From IMG/VR virus record IMGVR_UViG_3300030943_000045, positions 1 through 44,519 of that record: a DNA stretch of 44,519 nt; one strand, given 5' to 3'. Every line of letters starts with the position of its first letter. Position 1 is the first letter of the stretch. This stretch comes from a virus. Shown piece after piece: positions 29,341-37,591 of this stretch. The notes under the pieces were generated by a model. It saw only the letters and a program-made list of their open reading frames with translations. It was not told the DNA's origin and searched no databases. The translations under genes and the position numbers were made by a program.

Positions 29341-29772
29341 ATGAAGAGAGAACTGACGAGGGTAGCGAAAGCGGCACAGGCGATCAGGGTGGAACTCAAG
29401 GCGAAGTTCCCCGGGATCAAGTTTAGCGTCACGAGCCAGAACTACAGCATGGGCGATTCGGTTCACATCCGCTGGATTGATGGCCCTCGCAGCAAGGACG
29501 TCGACGCGATCGTGATGAAATTTCAGTACGGCCACTTCGACGGGATGCAGGATCTCTACGAAAACACGAACGTCATCGAAGGCCTTCCCCAAGCAAAGTA
29601 CGTTTTCACAAACCCCGAGATCAGCGAGGAAAGAATCGCCAAGGCGCGGGCGAAGTTCGTCGAACGCTGGGGAATCGATCCCGATGACCATGCAGCCGTC
29701 CGAGAGAAATTCGGCGACTACGCGGGAGCTGACAGGGAGATCCACAAGATCTTAGACGAATCTGCGGCCTAA
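29341..29772 (+). CDS. LPD29-like domain protein
   Basis: 143 residues, ATG preceded by AGGAGGAAAC. The region LKAKFPGIKFSVTSQNYSMG (~19-38), VHIRWIDGPRSKDVDAIVMK, and FQYGHFDGMQDLYENTN is the pattern of the large polyvalent-protein-associated domain LPD29. That domain is found alone or in multi-domain proteins of phages and integrative elements. No enzymatic function is known to me. It is the first gene after the palindrome-controlled promoter. Confidence 0.7.
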   Translation: MKRELTRVAKAAQAIRVELKAKFPGIKFSVTSQNYSMGDSVHIRWIDGPRSKDVDAIVMKFQYGHFDGMQDLYENTNVIEGLPQAKYVFTNPEISEERIAKARAKFVERWGIDPDDHAAVREKFGDYAGADREIHKILDESAA

Positions 29773-29781
29773 GCGAACTGC

Positions 29782-29799
29782 GCCCGGCTTCGGCCGGGC
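29782..29799 (+). other. UUCG-type hairpin before a ribosome-binding site
   Basis: GCCCGGC-TTCG-GCCGGGC, then a second hairpin GGGC-GAAAA-GCCC (29810-29822) and AAGGAGGG. Two consecutive stable hairpins between LPD29 and the next gene could stabilise RNA ends or adjust expression. No T-run, so not a simple terminator. Confidence 0.5.
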
Positions 29800-29835
29800 A
29801 ATTAATACAGGGCGAAAAGCCCAAGGAGGGAAACC

Positions 29836-30861
29836 ATGAACAATGCGATGACTGTCATCGACCAGGCTCGTAAAGAAGGCGCCCTAGTCTACGTTCCACA
29901 GAATCTCGAAACCCCGGATCTCTACAAGCTCGAGTCCTGCGTGATCCAGGTATTGCCGAAGGACTTCCACGATAAGGAAGTGAACGGCCGGCGCCTACCG
30001 CGTAAGGAACTCGTGGACAGGATCGGAGATGCGGCGGGGATATCCTTCATCCCTCAGCCTAATGAATTTTCCATCCAGCAGATGGCCGCAGAACCGGCCC
30101 TGGACCTCCCCGCGCGATCCGTTTTCGTCGGGTCGGCTCAGGGGAAGGTCCGCCTTTCCGACGGATCCTGGAGAACATCGACTGTCGAGGTCTATGCCTT
30201 CGACTACGTAGCGAAGGCGACAGCGGAAGAACCTTCCAATCCGGCGAACCGGAAGCGGAAGATGATCGAGTACTACAAGGCCGGCGCGCAGCGCGCTGCT
30301 ACCGGAGCCAGGCTCCGCGTCATCAAGCAGCTGACGGGCATTCCCAGCGGATTCACTGAGGAGGAGCTCAAGGCCTGCCAGGGGAAGCTCGTTTTCTCTC
30401 GGATCGTCCAGAACACGGACTACGTCCTGAGCACCCCCGAAGGGAAGATGATGGCGATCGCCATGGCAACGGGCGCTGCGCAAATGATGTACGGCAAGCA
30501 GCTCGGAGCGCCGGAGCCGGTCGCCCAGCCTGAGGGCGACGACATCGGCACCGTCTCCTTCCGGCACGCTGAGGATCAGCAGACTGTCCCGGCGGGAAGC
30601 GGCTTCGATTCGGATGATCCGGAGCTCGGAGGAAAGCCATCAACCGAGCCGACCAAGCAGGAACTTTCCGAGGCGCTCTTCCATTCGCTCGAGCAATGGC
30701 TCCTCTCGGACGAGATCACCAAGCGGATGAAGACCGAGATCGAACTCGCGGTTCACAAGAAGGAATCAGATCCGAAGGTCCTCCAGGATCTTCTCGACAA
30801 GGTCATCAAGAACCAGAAGGACCTGGCGGAGTACAAGCGCTCCGGGAAGGTACCAGCATGA
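29836..30861 (+). CDS. Hypothetical DNA-metabolism protein (possible recombination/annealing protein)
   Basis: 341 residues with AAGGAGGG upstream. A central stretch (YYKAGAQRAATGARLRVIKQ, then IPSGFTEEELKACQGKLVFS) resembles the A-R-x-x-R-i/l-x-x-L-GIP-ft-eEL pattern seen in phage single-strand annealing or recombination accessory proteins. Residues ~270-341 are a charged helical C-terminus. It precedes the nuclease fusion gene, consistent with a recombination role. I cannot assign a family. Confidence 0.45.
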   Translation: MNNAMTVIDQARKEGALVYVPQNLETPDLYKLESCVIQVLPKDFHDKEVNGRRLPRKELVDRIGDAAGISFIPQPNEFSIQQMAAEPALDLPARSVFVGSAQGKVRLSDGSWRTSTVEVYAFDYVAKATAEEPSNPANRKRKMIEYYKAGAQRAATGARLRVIKQLTGIPSGFTEEELKACQGKLVFSRIVQNTDYVLSTPEGKMMAIAMATGAAQMMYGKQLGAPEPVAQPEGDDIGTVSFRHAEDQQTVPAGSGFDSDDPELGGKPSTEPTKQELSEALFHSLEQWLLSDEITKRMKTEIELAVHKKESDPKVLQDLLDKVIKNQKDLAEYKRSGKVPA

Positions 30862-31085
30862 AGCGGCGCGACCGACACGCGCGCGAGCTCGCGAGCCGTA
30901 TCTTTTTCGTCCAGGTCAGCCTCGGACGGAGCGGGACGCTCGCTGTCGAAGCCCGCGCGAATAGCAATCACGAGGCATTAAGGCAAGGCCTTTCAAAGGC
31001 CTACGCCGAAGTATCAGCCGAAGCACGAAAAGACGTACACGTTCTCAGCGTGAAGGAGGTAGAGCTTTGCGGATCCTACATCTAG
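30858..31085 (+). CDS. Small hypothetical protein overlapping the nuclease gene
   Basis: 75 residues from the ATG overlapping the previous stop (ATGA). N-terminal basic helix (MKRRDRHARELASRIFFVQV) and a soluble remainder. Its last 19 bases overlap the SbcD-SbcC fusion start, and the ribosome-binding site for that gene is inside this gene. No function assigned. Confidence 0.5.
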   Translation: MKRRDRHARELASRIFFVQVSLGRSGTLAVEARANSNHEALRQGLSKAYAEVSAEARKDVHVLSVKEVELCGSYI

Positions 31086-34000
31086 CCGACCTGCACGAGC
31101 GGGAAAGCGCCTACGAGGAGGCCCTGGCATCGATCGAGGCGATCGAGCGCTATGGCCTCGAAATACCGGTCGACCTCATTGCCCTCGCTGGCGACATCTT
31201 CGACGGTCCGATCCAGAACTCGGATCGCGCGGGATTCGCTCGCCTCATCGACCTGGTCCGGCGCCTTGCCGATATCGCGCCTGTGGCGATGATCTACGGC
31301 ACGCCGACCCACGACACCGAGGGATCGCTCGAGGTCTTCGAGCGGCTCACGGCGAAGCATCAGATCATGATTCTCCGGCCTGGAAAGGCCTATGGCTACT
31401 GCCCTCATGGTCTCTTCGAGCTTCCTCCGAAAGGGCACGGACCTGTCGCGACCTGCCTTCTTTTCGGCGTTCCAGAACCTCAAAAGAAATGGCTCCTCGC
31501 CGGAGCGGGAGCCATAGGGAAGGAAGAATCGGACCAAACGATCCGAAACGCGCTACGGAACCTTTTCCTCGGGCTTGGCGGCATGAGAAAAGAGTATCCG
31601 GATCTCCCCTGCGTTCTACTCTATCACGGTCAGGTTGGCGGCGCCCAGACGGCCAAGGAATTCGTCATCGAGACCGGGACCGGTATCGCGGCCTCGCGCG
31701 ATGACTTCGCGGCCGTCGGAGCTGACTATATCGCCCTGGGCGACATTCACATGCCCCAGCAGATCCCCGGCCTCCCGGCCTACTACCCGGGCCCGCTGTA
31801 CCCGACCTCCTGGGGCGAGACTGGCTTTTCATTCGGCGCCAACATTGTCGAAATCGAGCAGGGCAAGACCACCGTCTCCCGCCTCCCGTTCCCGCATCCC
31901 GTCCAGACCAAGCTCCTGACCACGGCCGTCGATCCCATCCCGGAGATGGTAAGCGGGCGCGTCTGGGTCGAGGTCGTGCCCGAGGCCCAGGAGCAGGAGC
32001 GGCTCCTCGACGCGGACGAGCTCCTGGCCCGGCTCCTCGGCCACGGCGCCCTCCCGGGCTCCCGGGTGACCATCCGCCGTGTCCAGGTCGAAACCGTCCG
32101 GGCCGGTGACATCGTCGAAAAGAAGCGCCACCGCGACAAGGTGGTGGTCTGGGCCGAAAACTCCTCCCTCCCGGTCTCGGAGGGGATCCTCGCGAAAGCC
32201 GACGCGCTCGAACTCGAGGCAGCGGCCGCCGGCGGGGCTCCTTCGGGATCTGCTTTCCGTATCACGCGTCTGATCCTCCGTGGCGCCAAGGGCATCTGGA
32301 AGAAGAGCCGCAAGGACGAGATCGACCTCGACCTCGAGGCCCTGGGCCCGGGCGTCGTTGCGATGGTCGCCCCGAATGGATCCGGCAAGACGACCATCCT
32401 CGAGAACCTCCATCCCTGGCCCTGCCTTCTCACCCGCAAGGGAACCCTCCAGAGCCATTTCCGGCTCCGGGATTCTTGCCGCGAGCTCTACCTGACCGAC
32501 GAGGTTTCGGGCACCAAGTACCGCGTCCGGATTCTGATCAACGCCGCTGTCGCCTCCGGCAAGACCGAGTATTGGATGGACATGGACACCGGAGCCGGCT
32601 ACCATCCCGTCCCCGGAATCACCGGACGGCAGGCCGATTACGAAGCCGTTATCGCCGACCTCTTCGGCTCGCTCCCGCTCTTCCTCAAGTCCGCCTTCCT
32701 GACCCAGCGGCCGAGTTCCGCTAGCCCGGACTTGGCCGAGGCCACCAAGGGCGAGCGGAAGGCCCTCTTCGCCGAGCTCTCGGGCATCGGGTACTTCGAC
32801 GCCTACCGAGCCACAGCGAAGGCCAAGGCCGACGCCCTGGAAGGCGATATCCGCGTCCTGGACGCTACGATCGCGGCCGCCGACGGGCTGGACGAGACCA
32901 TCATCAGCCTCGGCCAGGACATCGAGATCCAGGCCCAGGCGGAAGCCGAGGCGCAGAAGATCCTCACGCAGTCGGCCGAGCGGGGGAAGGTCTTCGCGGC
33001 CGAGAAGGACGCCCTGGAGGCCCGAGTCTCCGAGGTAAATCGGAAAGCCGAGCAGCACAAGAAGATCGAAACCGAGATCGCCAGCCTCATGGACGCGATC
33101 GAGGAGGACCGAGAGACCGAGGCCCTTTTTTCCACCGCCGCGAAAGGGAGAGGCGCGGCCGAGAAGGATCTGGCAGATCTCAAGGAGCTCGAAGCGAAGG
33201 CCCAGACGCTCCGCGGCGAGAAGGCGACCGTCGACCAGGAGAACGTAGCCGCTGCGAAAACCTACCGAGACGCTGTCGCCATCTACGAAGCCGCACGCAA
33301 GGACCGGCAGAAAGCCGTCGACCTGGCGCGGGATACCAAGGCCAAGGCGGAGCGCGAGCTCGCGGCTGCACGGGCGCGCCTGTCGGCGCCCATCGTGGAT
33401 CACTGCCCGACCTGCGGGCAGATCCTTCCCGAAGAGTCGCGGACGGCCCTCCAGGAGGAGCGCCGAAAAAACGAGTCCGAGGTCAAGGCGATCGAGGATC
33501 GGATCGAGAAGCTGTCCCAGGGCGTCCAGGCGGCCGAGAATGTCCTGGCCGAGATCCAGGCGCCGGAGAGCGCCGAGCCGGCGCCCTTCCCCGGAGCGGC
33601 CGAACTCGCGGAGGTCGAGGCCGACATCGCCATGATCGACGCCGCGGCCGCGCAGGAGATCCTCCGGAAGGCCGGCGAGGCGGAGATCCGCATCGAGGAG
33701 GCGGCCCGGCGCATCAAGGACAAGGAAACCCAGATCGACACGGCGACGGTCGAACTCAAGGACACGACCCTCACGATCGCGGATGCCGAGGTCGCCTCGC
33801 TTTTGGAATCCAAGAAGCAGGAGTACGAGGCCGAGCGCGAGGTCTACGGCGACGCCCGGGATGCGATCGCCCGCGCTCAGACCGCCGCGGAGGCCGCGAA
33901 GAAGGCGAAGACCGCAGCCGAGGAGCGGAAGGCCAGCCTGGCGACGACCGAAAAGCAGCGCGCCGAAAAGGCTTCGGACCTGGAGGAGTGGCGCTTCCTC

Positions 34001-34525
34001 GAGCGCGCGGACGGCCCCGATGGAATCCCGGCGCTCGAGCTCGATGCCCTCGCGCCTTCCATCCAGGACGTCGCGAACAGAATCTTGGCTGAGGCCTACG
34101 GTTCCCGCTACCAGATCGCTATCCGGACTCAGCGCATCGCCGGCCAAGGATCGAAAAAGAAGCAGGTCGAGGACTTCGAGATCTTCATCCAGGATACCGA
34201 GGACGGCGACGAGCAGGAGATCGCGACCCTGTCCGGCGGCGAGGCCGTTTGGGTCAAGAAGGCCCTCTACGACGCCTTCTCGGTCATCCGGGCGCGCAAC
34301 ACGGGCTTGCGTTTCCAGACCGTTTTCCTGGACGAAGCGGACGGGGCTTTGGATCCGGACAATCGCATGACCTACCTCAGGATGCTCGAGGCCGCCCACC
34401 GCGAGGCCGCGCGCTTCCAAACCATCCTCGTCACCCACTCGCTCGAGCTCCAGGCGATGGTCGCGCAGACGATCAACGTCAAGGACCTCGGGCCGCGAAA
34501 AATCATTGAAGGAGTAGCAGCATGA
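31067..34525 (+). CDS. SbcD-SbcC (Mre11-Rad50) fusion: nuclease plus SMC-type ATPase in one chain
   Basis: 1152 residues from TTG 31067, seven bases after AAGGAGG (31053-31059). Residues ~1-395 are a metallophosphoesterase: DLH (8-10), GDIFD (42-46), GTPTHD (78-83) in place of GNHD, LYHGQ (~187), and LGDIH (~225-228) in place of GHxH. Residues ~400-1152 are a Rad50/SbcC ATPase: Walker A APNGSGKTT (~435-443), coiled coils with the zinc hook CPTCG (~780), signature LSGGE (~1055), Walker B VFLDEADGALD (~1085). SbcCD normally uses two subunits to process DNA ends and hairpins; a single chain is unusual. The two metal-site substitutions may alter activity. Overlaps parB by four bases. Confidence 0.9.
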   Translation: MRILHLADLHERESAYEEALASIEAIERYGLEIPVDLIALAGDIFDGPIQNSDRAGFARLIDLVRRLADIAPVAMIYGTPTHDTEGSLEVFERLTAKHQIMILRPGKAYGYCPHGLFELPPKGHGPVATCLLFGVPEPQKKWLLAGAGAIGKEESDQTIRNALRNLFLGLGGMRKEYPDLPCVLLYHGQVGGAQTAKEFVIETGTGIAASRDDFAAVGADYIALGDIHMPQQIPGLPAYYPGPLYPTSWGETGFSFGANIVEIEQGKTTVSRLPFPHPVQTKLLTTAVDPIPEMVSGRVWVEVVPEAQEQERLLDADELLARLLGHGALPGSRVTIRRVQVETVRAGDIVEKKRHRDKVVVWAENSSLPVSEGILAKADALELEAAAAGGAPSGSAFRITRLILRGAKGIWKKSRKDEIDLDLEALGPGVVAMVAPNGSGKTTILENLHPWPCLLTRKGTLQSHFRLRDSCRELYLTDEVSGTKYRVRILINAAVASGKTEYWMDMDTGAGYHPVPGITGRQADYEAVIADLFGSLPLFLKSAFLTQRPSSASPDLAEATKGERKALFAELSGIGYFDAYRATAKAKADALEGDIRVLDATIAAADGLDETIISLGQDIEIQAQAEAEAQKILTQSAERGKVFAAEKDALEARVSEVNRKAEQHKKIETEIASLMDAIEEDRETEALFSTAAKGRGAAEKDLADLKELEAKAQTLRGEKATVDQENVAAAKTYRDAVAIYEAARKDRQKAVDLARDTKAKAERELAAARARLSAPIVDHCPTCGQILPEESRTALQEERRKNESEVKAIEDRIEKLSQGVQAAENVLAEIQAPESAEPAPFPGAAELAEVEADIAMIDAAAAQEILRKAGEAEIRIEEAARRIKDKETQIDTATVELKDTTLTIADAEVASLLESKKQEYEAEREVYGDARDAIARAQTAAEAAKKAKTAAEERKASLATTEKQRAEKASDLEEWRFLERADGPDGIPALELDALAPSIQDVANRILAEAYGSRYQIAIRTQRIAGQGSKKKQVEDFEIFIQDTEDGDEQEIATLSGGEAVWVKKALYDAFSVIRARNTGLRFQTVFLDEADGALDPDNRMTYLRMLEAAHREAARFQTILVTHSLELQAMVAQTINVKDLGPRKIIEGVAA

Positions 34526-36069
34526 ACGAAACCATCCAGCAGATCCCCTTGGACCAGCTCACCCCGTGCCCGACCAACCGCCGAATCGGTGGCTTCGACA
34601 AGATCAAGCTCGCGCAGCTCGCCGAGTCGATCAAGTCAGTCGGAGTTCAGCAGCCGGCCGTCGTGCGTAAGGTCGAAGAGAAGGAGTTCGAGATCGTATC
34701 CGGGGAGCGGCGCTGGCGCGCCTCGGAGCTGGTCAAGATGGCATCGCTCCCGTGCGTGGTGCGCGAGCTGACCGACGAGCAGGTCATCAAGATCCGAGCG
34801 ATCGAGAACCTCCAGCGCGAGGACGTCCATCCCCTGGACGAGGCTGACAGTTACCAGCAGCTCCTGGACGTCTGCGGCTACGAGGTCGAGACGATCGCTG
34901 GCGAGCTCGGGAAATCCATCTCCTACGTCTACCAGCGGCTCAAGCTCCAGGACCTGGTCCCCAAGGCTCGCGAGTACCTCGTCGAGGGAATGATCACCGT
35001 CGGCCACGCCATCCTTATCGCGCGCCTGGAGCCGGCCCGGCAGGCTGAGGTCCTGAAGGACGGGCTCCGACAGTACGGGAACGAGATCGTGTCGGTCCGC
35101 GCCCTGGACGATTTTATCCGCCGGAACATCCTGCTGCAGCTCTCGAGCGCGACCTGGAAGCTCGCTGACGATCAGCTCCTTCCCGAGGCTGGGGCCTGCT
35201 CCAAGTGCCCGAAACGCACCGGAGTCGCGCCCGCGCTCTTTGAGGACATCGGGAAGAAGGACAACTGCCTCGATCGCGCTTGCTTCATCAAAAAGGCCAA
35301 GGCGAGCGTGGCGGCAAAGCGGAAGGAGCTCGAGGACGAGCCTCACCTCGAGGTGCGCGGAACCTACCGGGGCCCCGAGGTAGAAGGAGCTCTCGACGCT
35401 GACGATTGGCGCGAGTGCAAGAAGAGCGATCCGGGGGCGGTGAAGGTCCTCATCGTCGATGGCGACAACGCCGGCAAGCTCACCTACGGGAAGACCATGG
35501 GAAAGACCGCCGAGGCGAAGGCCGCGGCCCTGAATCCGAAGGTCCTGGCGAAGGAGAAGGCCGAGCGCGCGAAGGAGAAGAAGATCAAGAATGCGCGCGA
35601 GAGCCTCCTTCTGGAGATCTACCAGACGATCTACGAGGCGGCCGTGACGAAGCTTCCGTCCAAGAAAGAGAATGACGTCGTCGTCGGCCTCAGGCGCATG
35701 ATCGCATTCAAGACCTGGTCGAATCTCACCTTCGACATCCAGAACTTCATTGCGAAGCTCTTGGATTGGCCGAAGCCGGAAAAAAAAGAAAACACCGCCT
35801 CGATTTCCTGGGAACCATTCGCGAAAAAATCCATCGTGTCGATGGGTTCGGGCTCGCTGGAAAACTTCCTCATCGTCTGCACTTTCGCCGGAGCCGCTCG
35901 GATTCTGCCGAACGACTACTACCGGATCCCGAAGTTGTTCATCGAGGCCGCGAAGCTCTTAGGCATCGACATCGAGCTCATCATCACGGAGAAGCTCGAG
36001 ACCGAGGGGCTCAAGAGGAAGGAGCTGCTCGAGCCGATCCCGAAGTACTTGGAGGACGGCGAGGAATGA
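34522..36069 (+). CDS. parB: ParB/RepB/Spo0J-family DNA-binding protein
   Basis: 515 residues. The ParB N domain has ESIKSVGVQQPAVVR, GERRWRA (61-67) and ENLQRED (95-101), followed by a helix-turn-helix region (VETIAGELGKSISYVYQRLK). A long C-terminal part has a cysteine cluster (ACSKCPKRTGVAPALFEDIG then DNCLDRACF), Lys/Ala-rich helices and a terminal domain. No parA is present, so partitioning is unlikely alone. Phage ParB-like proteins without ParA can act as nucleases or replication/expression regulators. The CTP-binding GERR motif is intact. Confidence 0.8.
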   Translation: MNETIQQIPLDQLTPCPTNRRIGGFDKIKLAQLAESIKSVGVQQPAVVRKVEEKEFEIVSGERRWRASELVKMASLPCVVRELTDEQVIKIRAIENLQREDVHPLDEADSYQQLLDVCGYEVETIAGELGKSISYVYQRLKLQDLVPKAREYLVEGMITVGHAILIARLEPARQAEVLKDGLRQYGNEIVSVRALDDFIRRNILLQLSSATWKLADDQLLPEAGACSKCPKRTGVAPALFEDIGKKDNCLDRACFIKKAKASVAAKRKELEDEPHLEVRGTYRGPEVEGALDADDWRECKKSDPGAVKVLIVDGDNAGKLTYGKTMGKTAEAKAAALNPKVLAKEKAERAKEKKIKNARESLLLEIYQTIYEAAVTKLPSKKENDVVVGLRRMIAFKTWSNLTFDIQNFIAKLLDWPKPEKKENTASISWEPFAKKSIVSMGSGSLENFLIVCTFAGAARILPNDYYRIPKLFIEAAKLLGIDIELIITEKLETEGLKRKELLEPIPKYLEDGEE

Positions 36070-36389
36070 TCTTCAACCTCCTGGCACGCGCCTTCGCACA
36101 GAAGGCGCCCGAGTACCTCCGTTTCGCGCCGCTCCCGCCGCACGATCCGGTCCTTTGCGCGCACAAGAACTGCCAACGCCCACATGATGCGCATAGTTCG
36201 CTCTACGCCTGTCCACATCCCGACGGTTCGGGCTACATGCTCGACCAGTATTTCAAGCGAGAGCGGCCGGCCAAGCCGTTGACAGACTGCGATCTTTCGA
36301 TCCTCGAGGCGCAGCTCGGGATTCTCGAGGAGATGGACGAGGCGACGGGGGAACTCGCGGATGACCTGGAGGAGATGGGGGAGCCATGA
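36066..36389 (+). CDS. Hypothetical Cys/His-containing protein
   Basis: 107 residues; ATGA overlap upstream. C-x4-C and H residues (CAHKNCQRPHDAHSSLYACP) could bind zinc, followed by an acidic helical C-terminus (LEEMDEATGELADDLEEMGE). Four-base overlap with the next gene. Family unknown. Confidence 0.5.
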   Translation: MIFNLLARAFAQKAPEYLRFAPLPPHDPVLCAHKNCQRPHDAHSSLYACPHPDGSGYMLDQYFKRERPAKPLTDCDLSILEAQLGILEEMDEATGELADDLEEMGEP

Positions 36390-36670
36390 CGAATATCCAG
36401 CATCTGCTCGTCGTCCGATCCGAAAAAGCGATCCTCGATGCCCTCGAGAATTTCACCCAAGCCCTGAAGGCCGCGTACATCGGAGAAACCGTCGAGACGA
36501 TCGTCGGCCGGCACACGGTGCGCTGCAAGGTCATCGACTCCGAAGATGGAAAGCTCGTCCTTGATAACGGGGCGAGGCGAGAATGGCGCAAGGTGGAACC
36601 TGTCGTAATTTGCGATGGGCAAGACGAGGCGCAACAGGATGAGGCCGGAGACAAGGAGGTCGTAGGTTGA
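36386..36670 (+). CDS. Hypothetical small protein
   Basis: 94 residues. A helix (LDALENFTQALKAAYIGETV) is followed by beta strands (VIDSEDGKLVLDNGARREWR) and an acidic tail. Overlaps the next gene by four bases. No family recognised. Confidence 0.45.
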   Translation: MTNIQHLLVVRSEKAILDALENFTQALKAAYIGETVETIVGRHTVRCKVIDSEDGKLVLDNGARREWRKVEPVVICDGQDEAQQDEAGDKEVVG

Positions 36671-36831
36671 CTCGAAAAGAACTCGCGGAGCTGCTTAAGC
36701 TCACGCATCGGTACATTCACGGGCGCATGGGCCCGAAGGATCTCGAACGCTATCGGGAGCTCTCAAAGAAGCGAGACGACGATGCGCTCGCGAAGCTGCG
36801 AAAGCTGGAAGAAAAAAGGACGCAAGCATGA
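36667..36831 (+). CDS. Very small basic protein (54 residues)
   Basis: A TTG start at 36667, six to seven bases after AAGGAGG (~36654-36660), opens a 54-codon frame ending at TGA 36829-36831. That stop overlaps the next ATG. The peptide is charged and helical (MTRKELAELLKLTHRYIHGR). Both overlaps and the strong ribosome-binding site support a real gene despite its size. Confidence 0.5.
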   Translation: MTRKELAELLKLTHRYIHGRMGPKDLERYRELSKKRDDDALAKLRKLEEKRTQA

Positions 36832-37169
36832 AAATGATAGACGTCATCGAGAAGACAACTCCGGAGCTCGAGGTTCTGAAGGTTGAGGTTGAAATGGATC
36901 TCGCCCGGATCAAGGAGCAGCTCGACGAAGCCGCGGGTAGGGCGGCGAGTGGCGGTGAGTTCTCTAATCCGGCATGGTTCAGCCGGGCACGCTATGCAAA
37001 ACGCATGACGGGCTTGCTTCATCAGCAGATCCTTATGGAACTCGCGCGGCGGCGAAAAATTACAAAACAACAGGACATTTCCACGCCCCAGCGCTTCATG
37101 AATATCTGCAAGGTTCGACTGGACGAAGAACTTTTTGCGGAAATACTTCAGGAAGCGAGCGAGGCCTGA
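36828..37169 (+). CDS. Hypothetical helical protein
   Basis: 113 residues, mostly helical (LEVLKVEVEMDLARIKEQLD, then FSRARYAKRMTGLLHQQILM). Acidic N-terminus and basic middle. It begins in the ATGA overlap with the upstream small gene. No catalytic motif. Confidence 0.5.
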   Translation: MKMIDVIEKTTPELEVLKVEVEMDLARIKEQLDEAAGRAASGGEFSNPAWFSRARYAKRMTGLLHQQILMELARRRKITKQQDISTPQRFMNICKVRLDEELFAEILQEASEA

Positions 37170-37171
37170 GC

Positions 37172-37567
37172 ATGCCTTGCGATTATTCGAAGTACCCGGC
37201 GAACTGGAAGACCGAGATCCGGCCGCGCATTCTCGCGCGAGCCGGAGAGGTCCGAAACGAGGCCGGCGAGATCATCAAGGAAGCGGAATGCGAATGGTGC
37301 AAAGCGCCGAATCATCGGTATCGACTCTTCATCCCGGGATCGACGCGCATCATCTACCGCGGCCCGAACGAGGTACCGACGAGCAAGGACGTGCAGATCA
37401 TTCTGACGATCGCGCACCTGGACCACGACCTCACGAATAACGACGACGAGAACCTCGCGGCTCTCTGCCAAGGCTGCCATCTCAAGCACGACGCAGGGCA
37501 GCACGCAGAGACCGCGAGGGAGACGCGAGAAGCGAAGACGGGACAGATTTCTCTTTTCACTGAATAG
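37172..37567 (+). CDS. HNH endonuclease-like protein
   Basis: 131 residues from ATG 37172; the longer upstream frame overlaps the previous gene and is rejected. The zinc-binding CEWC and LCQGCHLKHDA (with the closing HDAGQH) surround the HNH core AHLDHDLTNNDDENLAALC. These match HNH proteins of the CxxC...H-D-H...N-L...C-x2-C-H-x3-H type. It could be a late packaging-related or homing-type nuclease. Located before the replication initiator rather than terminase, so a recombination role is also open. Confidence 0.75.
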   Translation: MPCDYSKYPANWKTEIRPRILARAGEVRNEAGEIIKEAECEWCKAPNHRYRLFIPGSTRIIYRGPNEVPTSKDVQIILTIAHLDHDLTNNDDENLAALCQGCHLKHDAGQHAETARETREAKTGQISLFTE

Positions 37568-37591
37568 CGCGAGCCTGGGAGGGCGTCGAGC

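Noticed and set aside
31829-34438. Very long leftward open frame antisense to the SbcD-SbcC fusion
   Set aside because: GC-rich codon bias leaves the opposite strand free of stops. The product is Leu/Gly/Arg-rich low-complexity sequence without domains, while the rightward frame has full ATPase and nuclease motifs.
34522-36069. A ParA-ParB plasmid-type partition module
   Set aside because: No ParA-like ATPase is present anywhere in the genome, and an integrase supports chromosomal lysogeny instead.
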